The notes: generated by a model not told the origin, from the letters alone. Positions 1 through 5,942 are shown, numbered from the stretch's first letter. The stretch: DNA of 5,942 bases from Gammaproteobacteria bacterium (GCA_030426705.1 JAUHXW010000194.1:1-5942); one strand, 5' to 3'. Numbers and translations: made by a program.

Positions 1-167
1 CCATGTCTACTTCTGGCGATATAATCTCTGAGTTTTCTACTTCAATGAATAGGGATTTGAGTAAAGAACCCAATAAGAAAGCCGAAGTAAAAGCGAATAA
101 AGGCGGACCTCAAATAGAGGCTTTCAGTAAAAAAGGACAAATTGCACTTCGGGTATATCCACAATAA
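1..167 (+). CDS. 3' end of an unidentified coding region (partial)
   Basis: The third frame is open from the left edge to a TAA at 165-167, while the other two plus-strand frames hit stops within the first 40 bases. The visible 54 residues begin at an ATG at position 3, but the frame stays open upstream, so this is probably the tail of a longer protein rather than a complete small one. The peptide is hydrophilic and lysine-rich, with a central stretch rich in K, E and N, and ends in ...IALRVYPQ. It shows no membrane segment, no cysteine and no motif I recognise. No terminator follows it before the next gene, so read-through into that gene is possible. It could also be a chance open frame. I cannot assign a function. 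Confidence 0.45.
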   Translation, partial: MSTSGDIISEFSTSMNRDLSKEPNKKAEVKANKGGPQIEAFSKKGQIALRVYPQ

Positions 168-218
168 ATAAATTGATTAGGGCCTGTTAATACTCACAGA
201 CACTAAATAAATAAAACC

Positions 219-241
219 TGCAGTTATTTTGCTGCATAACT
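219..241 (+). other. Overlapping inverted repeats in the leader of the exported-protein gene
   Basis: AGTTAT (222-227) is complementary to ATAACT (236-241) around an 8-base loop. TGCAG (219-223) is complementary to CTGCA (232-236), also around an 8-base loop. The two short hairpins share bases and cannot form together. They lie 7 bases upstream of the GAGAGG ribosome-binding site. They could be an operator or mRNA structure near the ribosome site, or chance in AT-rich DNA. The rest of the 168-256 gap shows no convincing promoter. Confidence 0.3.
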
Positions 242-248
242 AAAAAGT

Positions 249-254
249 GAGAGG
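249..254 (+). promoter_or_regulatory. Ribosome-binding site that decides the start of the large exported-protein gene
   Basis: GAGAGG is a good Shine-Dalgarno sequence. It lies 8 bases before the ATG at 263 but only 2 bases before the in-frame ATG at 257. The spacing favours 263, which also gives a textbook signal peptide starting MKRT. Confidence 0.65.
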
Positions 255-262
255 AAATGCTG

Positions 263-3200
263 ATGAAAAGAACTATCATCTTAACAACATCGCTTTTGGC
301 AACTTCATTGGTGGCGACAGTATCGCATGCCGGTGATTACAAAAAGCCGAGCGATTCAAACACACCGAGTATGTTCGTGACTCAGGTTGGTGGTCCTGTG
401 ACGCCACATGTAGTCAACGTGGATCTACGTCATATGCCTGTAGCACGATCTTGGCAACCGGGAGATCCAATCAAAGAAGTTCCAAGAAGAAGTTACACAC
501 CTAACGATGAAATGTCTCCGAACTCAGTTGATATTGGCGCTGACCCTTTGGTAAACCGACAAACCAATTACCCCACTTCTTCGAATCGAGCATTCAATAC
601 ACCGATAATCAATCAGGATGGTCAAGGCTTTTCTGGCGTTAACCCGCCTGATCCTGTATCAGACATCGGTAAAAACTATATCATCCAGGCCATTAACGGC
701 GGCGGTGGTGCTTTGTTTGAAATTTTAGATAAAACCACGGGTGCCAACGTAGCTGGTCCAATATCCATGGAAAGTCTGGGTACAGGTTCATGTGCCAGTG
801 GCTTAGGCGACCCAATCATTCTGTATGATGAGGCTGCAGAGCGCTGGTTCATGCAAGAATTCAGCTCCAGTGGTAACTTCATGTGTTTCTATATTTCACA
901 AACAGATGATCCCGTTGGCGGTGGCTGGTACCATTACGGTTTCAATGACACTGCATTCCCTGATTACCCGCATTTTGGCATATGGCCAGATGCATACTAT
1001 GGCGGTGCTAACAACAGCTCAAGACCCATCTATGCCTTTGACCGTGAAAATATGTTATTGGGTAATCCTGCCAGACCCATGCAAAAATTCAGCCTGGTTG
1101 CTTTAGACGGTTATGGATTCCAGGCTGCAGCTCCAGCTGATTGGGATATGTGGCCTGGAACCACTGCGCCACCTGCTGGCGCACCTGGTATCATCATGCG
1201 TCATGTCGATGAAGAAGCGCACAGTAATTACGCAGACAGAGCCAATGAGGACATACTAGAAATCATCGAGTTCACAGTAGACTGGGATACACCAGGCAAT
1301 TCTGCAATCAATACAGTCAGTGTTGATTTTTCTGACTTTAACTCATGTTTTCTTAATTATTCGCAATTTGACACTGTACCTCAACCAGGTAGTGGCAGTC
1401 GATTAGACGCCATTCGTGAAGTTATTCTGAACCGCTTGCAATACATCAACTTTGGCACACATGAAGCATTGGTAGGGGTTTTGCCCACCAACGTAACGAA
1501 TGGTTGTACTCCAGTTCAAGCGGCTTTACGCTGGTTTGAATTAAGACGTACTGGAGGCTTGGGTGGATCCTGGACTTTACATCAGGAAGGTACTTATGCT
1601 GATGCCACAGATGCCACAGAAAATAGATTGGTTGCTGGTATCTCGATGGATTCTTCAGGCAATATTGCGATGGCACACAGCTTCACAGACACCGATGCAG
1701 GTACAGCCACTTCAGCCAGCTTGAAATACACAGGCCGCATGTCTGGAGATCCATTAGGAGTCATGTCACAAGCTGAAACCGACTTGGTTATAGGCTCTGG
1801 TGCCAACACCAGTGGCCGTTGGGGAGACTATGCTTCCATGTCTGTAGACCCACTGGATGGTTGTACGTTCGTTTTCACTGGTGAATACCAAACTGGATCC
1901 AATTGGTCAACCCGAGTCAGCACCATGAAATTTGATGCCTGTGGCGACCCTGGCTTTACCTTGTCAACAGCTGATAATAACCTGGAAGTTTGTAATGCAT
2001 CTGGGGCAGCCATGGATTCTTCCACTGTAAATGTGGGTGCTATTTCTGGTTATACTGGAAATGTCAATTTAAGTTTCGACCCTGCTCTTGCAGCCGGCAT
2101 TTCAGGTATATTCAGTGCAAACCCTGTAGCTGTTGGGAATTCTTTTGATGTTGATTTCACCATTGCAGACACAGTTTCAAGTGGCAGCTACACAGCCACC
2201 ATTTTAGGCCAATCAGCTCCTGCTGATGACCGCACACTGGACATCAATATTGCCGTGGTGGATGCCGTTCCTGGCGGTACCACATTGACCATGCCTGCTG
2301 ATGCAGCCACTGGTGTTTCTGGATCAGCTGTTTCCTATAGCTGGGATGCTGTCGCAGGTGCTTCGTCTTACTTTATTGAAATTTCGGATGACCCTACTTT
2401 CAGCAACACTGTTGAAACAGCGATAGTTGGCACCAACTCTTACACAGCGACAGTCGGCTTAATGTCCAACACCCAGTATTACTGGAGAGTCACCACTGAA
2501 AATATTTGTGGAACCGGAAGTACCTCAACCGTCTTCTCATTCACAACTTCAACTGAACTGTGTTTTGCCTTCAACAGTGCGATTACTGATAACAACCCAG
2601 CTGGAGATGACTTTAACTTCAGTGTTGGTGATACAGGATTTATCGATACATTGACTGTTGATATGGATGTATCACACACTTGGGTTGGTGATTTAATATT
2701 CACTTTGAGCAAAAATGGTGGCCCTTCTGTTATTCTGATGGATAGACCAGGTCAAGCAGGTTCAGGATTCGGTTGTGGTAATGATGATGTAGATGCCATA
2801 TTTGATGATGCCAGCGGCACACCTGTTGAAGACGAATGTTCTGGCACCCCACCAGCCATTGGCGGTGTAGTTGCACCTGAACAGGCCTTGGCTGGATTCA
2901 ACGGTGTCAGCCTTGTTGGTGACTGGACCATCAATGTCAGTGACAATGCCTCAGCAGATACAGGCACAATGAATGAAATCTGTCTGATACCTTCACTATT
3001 AACTGGCGATACCTACTCAATTGGCGGTTCTGTTTCAGGACTGGCCTCAGGTAATGAAGTTACTTTACAAAACAATTCAGGAGACGATTTAGTTGTTTCA
3101 GCAGATGGTTCATTTACCTTTGCTACTGAACTGTTTGATGGTTCCGCCTACAACGTCAGTGTTTCAGTCCAACCTACCACTCCTAACCAAACTTGTACTG

Positions 3201-3607
3201 TTTCACAAGGTTCTGGCAACGTGTCTGGTGCAGATGTTACTGATGTGGTTGTGACTTGTGTGACTGATACTTATAGTGTTGGTGGTACTTTGAGTGGTTT
3301 ACTCAATGGTACCAGTGTCACTTTACAAAATAACAATGGTGATGATTTGCTGTTGAATGCCAATGGTTCATTTACTTTCTCTACCGAGGTTCCAGATGGT
3401 GATGCTTATGCAGTTACAGTACTGACACAGCCAACCGGACCGGACCAAGTTTGTGAAGTAAGCAATGATTCTGGAAGTATTTCAGGTGCAGATGTCACAG
3501 ATGTTGCAGTGAATTGTACTGCCGTTTGTGATACGCCTCCACCTGTTGGTGACCCAGACGTCATTTGGTTCAATGGTTTCCAATGTGTGCAAGCACTGGC
3601 ACCATAA
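263..3607 (+). CDS. Large secreted multi-domain protein: propeller-like N-terminus, Ig-like, FN3, P-domain, two tandem C-terminal modules
   Basis: This is a predicted exported surface or extracellular protein of 1114 residues; its function is unknown. Numbering here counts from the alternative ATG at 257. Residues 3-25 form a signal peptide (KR, hydrophobic core, cleavage after VSHA). Residues 26-110 are a proline-rich linker. Residues about 111-562 look like a propeller-type domain, with motifs such as GDPIILYDEAAERWFMQEF and FPDYPHFGIWPDAYYGG. Residues 566-668 resemble an Ig-like 'NVGAISGYTGNVNLSF' domain, and 673-765 are a fibronectin type III domain (SYSWDAVAGASSYFIEIS, YYWRVTTEN). Residues 768-910 are a proprotein-convertase P-domain (DNNPAGDDFNFSV, SHTWVGDLIFTL, LVGDWTINVSDNASADTG). 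Two 83-residue repeats follow, then a proline linker and the tail DVIWFNGFQ. The mature protein has 18 cysteines, which fits disulfides outside the cytoplasm. I see no HExxH or subtilisin GTS motif, so there is no sign that it is a protease. The gene appears to be its own transcription unit ending in a terminator. The domain calls come from pattern recognition; the P-domain and FN3 are the most secure. Confidence 0.85.
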   Translation: MKRTIILTTSLLATSLVATVSHAGDYKKPSDSNTPSMFVTQVGGPVTPHVVNVDLRHMPVARSWQPGDPIKEVPRRSYTPNDEMSPNSVDIGADPLVNRQTNYPTSSNRAFNTPIINQDGQGFSGVNPPDPVSDIGKNYIIQAINGGGGALFEILDKTTGANVAGPISMESLGTGSCASGLGDPIILYDEAAERWFMQEFSSSGNFMCFYISQTDDPVGGGWYHYGFNDTAFPDYPHFGIWPDAYYGGANNSSRPIYAFDRENMLLGNPARPMQKFSLVALDGYGFQAAAPADWDMWPGTTAPPAGAPGIIMRHVDEEAHSNYADRANEDILEIIEFTVDWDTPGNSAINTVSVDFSDFNSCFLNYSQFDTVPQPGSGSRLDAIREVILNRLQYINFGTHEALVGVLPTNVTNGCTPVQAALRWFELRRTGGLGGSWTLHQEGTYADATDATENRLVAGISMDSSGNIAMAHSFTDTDAGTATSASLKYTGRMSGDPLGVMSQAETDLVIGSGANTSGRWGDYASMSVDPLDGCTFVFTGEYQTGSNWSTRVSTMKFDACGDPGFTLSTADNNLEVCNASGAAMDSSTVNVGAISGYTGNVNLSFDPALAAGISGIFSANPVAVGNSFDVDFTIADTVSSGSYTATILGQSAPADDRTLDINIAVVDAVPGGTTLTMPADAATGVSGSAVSYSWDAVAGASSYFIEISDDPTFSNTVETAIVGTNSYTATVGLMSNTQYYWRVTTENICGTGSTSTVFSFTTSTELCFAFNSAITDNNPAGDDFNFSVGDTGFIDTLTVDMDVSHTWVGDLIFTLSKNGGPSVILMDRPGQAGSGFGCGNDDVDAIFDDASGTPVEDECSGTPPAIGGVVAPEQALAGFNGVSLVGDWTINVSDNASADTGTMNEICLIPSLLTGDTYSIGGSVSGLASGNEVTLQNNSGDDLVVSADGSFTFATELFDGSAYNVSVSVQPTTPNQTCTVSQGSGNVSGADVTDVVVTCVTDTYSVGGTLSGLLNGTSVTLQNNNGDDLLLNANGSFTFSTEVPDGDAYAVTVLTQPTGPDQVCEVSNDSGSISGADVTDVAVNCTAVCDTPPPVGDPDVIWFNGFQCVQALAP
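3011..3517 (+). repeat. Two tandem 83-residue modules inside the exported protein
   Basis: Module A (bases 3011-3259) and module B (3269-3517) repeat with a period of 258 bases and align without gaps; by hand count 53 of 83 residues are identical. Shared blocks include TYS.GG..SGL, VTLQNN.GDDL, GSFTF.TE, QPT.P.Q.C and SGADVTDV.V.C. Each module carries two cysteines at the same relative positions (980/1001 and 1066/1087), which could form a disulfide within each module. The DNA has diverged at many silent sites, so this is an old domain duplication. From memory, similar modules recur in large bacterial surface proteins, where they act as stalk or spacer domains. Confidence 0.9.
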
Positions 3608-3635
3608 ATATCATATAAAATTTATTTGAATTTTT

Positions 3636-3662
3636 AGGGCGTCTAATTGGCGCCCTTTTTTT
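3636..3662 (+). terminator. Intrinsic terminator after the exported-protein gene
   Basis: AGGGCG (3636-3641) pairs with CGCCCT (3651-3656). A T-G wobble and a C-G pair extend the stem to 8 pairs around the loop TAATT. The stem runs directly into seven T residues (3656-3662). It begins 29 bases after the stop codon. The hairpin abuts the next gene's promoter region, so it should insulate hslR from transcription of the large gene. Confidence 0.9.
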
Positions 3663-3663
3663 A

Positions 3664-3672
3664 TGAGATAAT
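3664..3672 (+). promoter_or_regulatory. Candidate extended -10 promoter for hslR
   Basis: TGAGATAAT matches the extended -10 pattern TGnTATAAT with one mismatch (G for the first T). A -35-like TTGGCG at 3647-3652 lies within the terminator stem. It is 14 bases before GATAAT, or 16 before the overlapping TAATAT at 3669, so it may contribute little. A start site about 7 bases downstream of GATAAT would fall at about 3679, the hslR start codon itself. Confidence 0.5.
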
Positions 3673-3678
3673 ATATCC

Positions 3679-4053
3679 ATGGTGAGAATAGACAAATGGC
3701 TTTGGGCAGCCCGGTTTTTTAAAACCAGAAGCCTGGCTAAAAAAATGGTAGAACAAGGCAAGGTTAAAATCGATGGACAAAAGTGTAAACCTTCCAGGAA
3801 TGTTGATATAGGCAATCAAATTTCAATCAAAAAAAATGATTTGACCTGGGTGGTTAAAGTTTTACAACTGGCTGACAAAAGAGGGTCAGCCACCATTGCA
3901 CGAACGCTTTATGAAGAAACCCCAGAAAGCATCAAACAAAGGGAAGCAACTACCCTGTTAAAGAAAATGGAGTTTCATTCAGCACCTAAACCTGACAAAA
4001 GGCCAACAAAGAAACAACGTCGCGACATTAAAAACTTTAAAGAACTTTCTTAA
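3679..4053 (+). CDS. hslR: HslR/Hsp15, S4-domain RNA-binding protein of ribosome rescue
   Basis: This is the heat-shock protein Hsp15. In E. coli it binds 50S subunits that still carry a nascent chain after premature dissociation, and helps recycle them. Residues 2-60 form the S4 RNA-binding domain, opening with the family hallmark VRIDKWLWAARFFKTRSLA and continuing with KVKIDGQKCKPSR. The C-terminal part keeps the Hsp15 pattern LYEETPESIKQRE, and then a basic tail with KPDKRPTKKQRRDIKNFK. At 124 residues it is slightly shorter than E. coli Hsp15 (about 133), because it starts right at the S4 domain. An in-frame TGA at 3664-3666 excludes a longer upstream start. There is no good Shine-Dalgarno sequence; TGAGA at 3664-3668 is weak and overlaps the likely promoter. 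The gene stands alone between the upstream terminator and a convergent operon. Confidence 0.95.
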   Translation: MVRIDKWLWAARFFKTRSLAKKMVEQGKVKIDGQKCKPSRNVDIGNQISIKKNDLTWVVKVLQLADKRGSATIARTLYEETPESIKQREATTLLKKMEFHSAPKPDKRPTKKQRRDIKNFKELS

Positions 4054-4065
4054 GAATCAACCCAT

Positions 4066-4090
4066 AAAAAAGGAGCTATTCAGCTCCTTT
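4066..4090. terminator. Bidirectional terminator between convergent hslR and cysQ
   Basis: AAAGGAGCT (4069-4077) pairs perfectly with AGCTCCTTT (4082-4090) around the loop ATTC. Read on the minus strand the stem is followed by six T residues (complement of A4066-4071), so it is a good terminator for the cysQ operon, 25 bases after its stop. On the plus strand only TTT follows before CAAC, so termination of hslR should be weaker. It begins 15 bases after the hslR stop. Confidence 0.85.
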
Positions 4091-4114
4091 CAACGACACT
4101 TTTCAATGACATAC

Positions 4115-4897
4115 TTATATTTCTGTCCACTTACGACTGACATCACCGTAGACCATAAAATGAGGATTTAACAGTGAATCTTTGCTGTTGTATTTCAAAG
4201 GTTCACCATCCAGGGTGACGACATGGCCTCCTGCTTGCTCAACGATACATTGTGCAGCTGCCGTATCCCATTCTGAAGTCAAACCAAGTCTTGGATACAA
4301 ATCCGCCTTCCCCTCTGCGACCAGACAAAATTTAAGCGAACTGCCCATACTGACCAGTTCATGTTGTCCAAGACGCTCAAGATAGGTTTTGACTTCATCA
4401 CTCATATGGGAGCGACTGCCCACAATGGTCGGTTTGAAGCGACTGTTTTTCATCACACTGATGGAACTTTTCTTGCCATTTTCTCTTTTGAAAACACCAA
4501 CGCCTACTGCAGCAGTGTAACTGACTTTGGCAACAGGCACATACACACATGACAAAATAGACTTGCCATTTTCAATCAGTGCGATATTGACAGTAAATTC
4601 ACCATTGCGTTTGATGAACTCTTTGGTGCCATCCAAAGGATCAACCAACCAATATTTGTTCCAGGTTTTGCGTTCTTCGAATGGAATCTTGGCTGATTCT
4701 TCAGAAAGCACAGGAATATCTGATGTTAAGTTTTCTAATCCGTGAACAATGACTTTATGCGAGGCCAAATCTGCTTTGGTTAGTGGTGAATCATCACTCT
4801 TGTGATCAACTCCAAAATCCCCTGATTCATAAACTTCCAAAATGGCATCACCAGCTTTCACTGCTAGCGCTTCAATTTGACTCAATAATTCATTCAT
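4115..4897 (-). CDS. cysQ: CysQ, 3'(2'),5'-bisphosphate nucleotidase
   Basis: CysQ hydrolyses 3'-phosphoadenosine 5'-phosphate (PAP) to AMP and phosphate. It thereby removes an inhibitory by-product of sulfate assimilation and of PAPS-dependent sulfotransfer. It is a Mg-dependent cytoplasmic member of the inositol monophosphatase/FIG superfamily. All signature elements are present in 260 residues, a normal length: DSPLTKAD (36-43), the metal-binding VLSEES (63-68), WLVDPLDGTKEF (83-94) with D86 and D89, VGSRSH (159-164) and SEWDTAAAQ (208-216) with D211. The GTKEF form and SRSH point to CysQ rather than SuhB. The ATG overlaps the last 8 bases of the upstream gene (ATGAATGA on the minus strand). 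The nearest AGGA is 13 bases upstream, too far to be ideal, so translation is probably coupled. It is the last gene of the operon, followed by the terminator at 4066-4090. Confidence 0.94.
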   Translation of the reverse strand: MNELLSQIEALAVKAGDAILEVYESGDFGVDHKSDDSPLTKADLASHKVIVHGLENLTSDIPVLSEESAKIPFEERKTWNKYWLVDPLDGTKEFIKRNGEFTVNIALIENGKSILSCVYVPVAKVSYTAAVGVGVFKRENGKKSSISVMKNSRFKPTIVGSRSHMSDEVKTYLERLGQHELVSMGSSLKFCLVAEGKADLYPRLGLTSEWDTAAAQCIVEQAGGHVVTLDGEPLKYNSKDSLLNPHFMVYGDVSRKWTEI

Positions 4898-5681
4898 TTA
4901 ATGTTTTCAATCCTAACGCATGAGTTGTGTCTGTACCTGCCAATATGCTGGTAGTATCCAAACATACTGGCTTCCCTTGAATATCTGTTACCACACCACC
5001 TGCTTCTCTGACGATTACCGTCAATGCAGCAATGTCCAATATGTTGACATCAGATTCAACGACCAAATCGATTTTTCCTGATGCCAAAAGGTGGTAATGA
5101 TAGAAATCCCCGTATCCCCTTATTTTACTGAATTTTTTCAACAATTGTCCGAGTCTTTGCCAATTATTGTTAACTAATGATTGTATATTCCCTGTCGAAA
5201 CACAAGAACTGTGCTGGGCAAAGTCCTTATCAACTGTTATTAATTTTCCGTTCAAGTAAGCACCCAGACCCTTTAAAGCCCAAGCCATTTCCCCAAATAT
5301 AGGCGCATTGGAAACACCCATAACCAGTTCATCCTGATACATCAAGGCAATTTGGGTGGAAAAGAACGGATACTGCCTGACAAAACTTTTGGTACCATCA
5401 ATGGGATCAATCAGCCACAAATAATCGCTGTCTTCGTTATCAGAACGGCCAAATTCCTCACCATAGATACCATGATCGGGAAAGTGTGCAGTGATTTCAG
5501 CTCGAATCAGCTGTTCTACCTGTTTATCGGCAATGGTGACTGGTGTTTCATCACCTTTCACTTCAGTATCAAGGTCCTTGGCTTGATAGTATTTCTCTAT
5601 GATACTTACCGATTTTTCTGCCGCTGATTGGGCGACTTCTAGTGCTTTATGCAGCACTTCATCAAGCTTTTTGTTGTTCAT
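4890..5681 (-). CDS. Inositol-monophosphatase-family phosphatase, HisN-like (possible histidinol-phosphatase)
   Basis: This 263-residue Mg-dependent phosphatase has the superfamily motifs GDETPVTIAD (43-52), YGEEFG (73-78, metal-binding E75), WLIDPIDGTKSF (89-100, D92 and D95) and NILDIAAL (213-220, D216). The sequence DGTKSFVRQYPFFSTQIAL and the RGYGDFYHYHLLASGKIDLVVES segment resemble HisN-type histidinol-phosphate phosphatases more than SuhB or CysQ, so histidinol phosphate is the leading candidate substrate. No histidine gene is visible nearby, and a sugar phosphate from the adjacent manC pathway is an alternative. The start at 5681 (MNNKKLDEV) gives the usual family length. A longer frame to 5753 would add 24 residues without family resemblance, lying inside manC. 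The start overlaps the 3' end of manC by 20 bases and has no well-spaced Shine-Dalgarno (GAGGA is 17 bases away), so coupling to manC is likely. L215 replaces the usual W or Y before the last metal aspartate. Confidence 0.85.
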   Translation of the reverse strand: MNNKKLDEVLHKALEVAQSAAEKSVSIIEKYYQAKDLDTEVKGDETPVTIADKQVEQLIRAEITAHFPDHGIYGEEFGRSDNEDSDYLWLIDPIDGTKSFVRQYPFFSTQIALMYQDELVMGVSNAPIFGEMAWALKGLGAYLNGKLITVDKDFAQHSSCVSTGNIQSLVNNNWQRLGQLLKKFSKIRGYGDFYHYHLLASGKIDLVVESDVNILDIAALTVIVREAGGVVTDIQGKPVCLDTTSILAGTDTTHALGLKTLNE

Positions 5682-5942
5682 CCACCCGGCCGTAAATATC
5701 CTCGAATCGTTCGATGTCATCTTCCCCAAAATAACTGCCACACTGCACTTCAATCAAAGCGATGTCTTCATCAGTTGGGTTTTCTAAACGATGTAATGTT
5801 TCAACTGGAATATAAACCGACTTGTTCTCTTCCAACATAAATTCATCATCACCAACGCGCACTTTGGCAATGCCTGTCACAACCGTCCAATGCTCACTGC
5901 GTTTATGATGCAATTGCAAAGAAAGCACCTGTCCTGGTTTTA
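5662..5942 (-). CDS. manC: Mannose-1-phosphate guanylyltransferase / mannose-6-phosphate isomerase, C-terminal cupin (partial)
   Basis: This is the C-terminal end of a ManC/AlgA-type enzyme, which makes GDP-mannose from mannose-1-phosphate and often also isomerises fructose-6-phosphate to mannose-6-phosphate. Only the type II isomerase cupin is in the window; the nucleotidyltransferase half lies beyond the right edge. The frame enters at 5942 as KPGQVLSLQLHHKRSEHW, the classic start of this cupin, with metal-ligand histidines and glutamate. It continues through VVTGIAKVRVGD, SVYIPVETLHRLENP and IEVQCGSYFGEDDIERFEDIYGR to a TGA at 5662-5664. A GTG at 5928 is the internal valine codon of KPGQVL, not a start. 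The gene is the first visible member of the minus-strand operon and overlaps the following phosphatase gene by 20 bases. The symbols manC, algA, cpsB and xanB are all used for this family. Confidence 0.93.
   Translation of the reverse strand, partial: KPGQVLSLQLHHKRSEHWTVVTGIAKVRVGDDEFMLEENKSVYIPVETLHRLENPTDEDIALIEVQCGSYFGEDDIERFEDIYGRVDEQQKA

Noticed and set aside
142..170. Possible promoter TTGCAC-17-TAAATA before the large gene
   Set aside because: The -10 element matches consensus at only 3 of 6 positions and the pair lies over the end of the upstream reading frame; too weak to annotate.
257..262. ATG at 257 as start of the large exported protein
   Set aside because: It is only 2 bases from the GAGAGG ribosome-binding site; the ATG at 263 has proper 8-base spacing and gives a cleaner signal peptide. 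The difference is two residues.
825..2967. Several open frames of 65-93 codons on both strands inside the large gene
   Set aside because: All are shadows of a single well-supported coding frame with recognisable domains; none has its own ribosome-binding site or family motif that I can see.
3011..3517. Repeat region considered as a CRISPR array or mobile-element repeat
   Set aside because: The repeats are 249-base in-frame protein modules with diverged DNA, with no short identical repeats and spacers, no terminal inverted repeats and no transposase.
3570..3815. Minus-strand reading frame of 81 codons across the terminator and hslR
   Set aside because: It is antisense to the end of the exported protein, a strong terminator and the start of a confidently identified hslR, and its translation shows no family features.
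5682..5753. Longer N-terminus of the HisN-like phosphatase starting at 5753
   Set aside because: The extra 24 residues do not resemble the family and lie wholly inside the manC coding region; MNNKKLDEV at 5681 gives the normal family length.
5926..5928. GTG at 5928 as the start of a small stand-alone cupin protein
   Set aside because: The frame stays open to the window edge and the preceding residues (KPGQ) match the internal ManC/AlgA sequence, so this is a truncated longer gene.

Overview
The window reads as ordinary chromosomal DNA of a moderately AT-rich gammaproteobacterium. The evidence is a gammaproteobacterial-type HslR/Hsp15, a CysQ, and a type II ManC/AlgA cupin tail, next to a large cysteine-containing, multi-domain exported protein. 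From memory, that architecture (beta-propeller-like N-terminus, Ig/FN3 modules, P-domain, tandem 'SGL..VTLQNN' modules, short C-terminal tail) resembles surface proteins of marine or Lysobacter-like gammaproteobacteria such as Marinicella. The placement is an inference and no search was possible.

Layout. Positions 1-167 hold the last 54 codons of a plus-strand reading frame that enters from outside the window; I cannot identify it. A leader of about 95 bases with overlapping small inverted repeats follows. Positions 263-3607 encode a Sec-exported protein of 1114 residues, closed by a strong intrinsic terminator (3636-3662). Only 16 bases after that terminator, hslR (3679-4053) begins, and an extended -10 promoter appears to fill the gap, so its mRNA may be nearly leaderless. 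hslR converges on a minus-strand operon, and a bidirectional terminator (4069-4090) separates them.

The minus-strand operon runs from the right edge leftwards: the 3' end of manC/algA (GDP-mannose synthesis), a HisN-like inositol-monophosphatase-family enzyme, and cysQ (3',5'-bisphosphate nucleotidase). Its three genes overlap by 20 and 8 bases, which suggests translational coupling. Two members of the same phosphatase superfamily sit side by side downstream of a nucleotide-sugar gene. This would fit a polysaccharide context, possibly a sulfated polysaccharide whose PAP by-product CysQ removes, but that link is speculative.

I found no mobile element, CRISPR array, tRNA or rRNA, and no clear new defence or regulatory system. 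The points most worth a second look are the C-terminal tail and repeat modules of the exported protein, the terminator/promoter/start-codon compaction at hslR, and the phosphatase pair behind manC.
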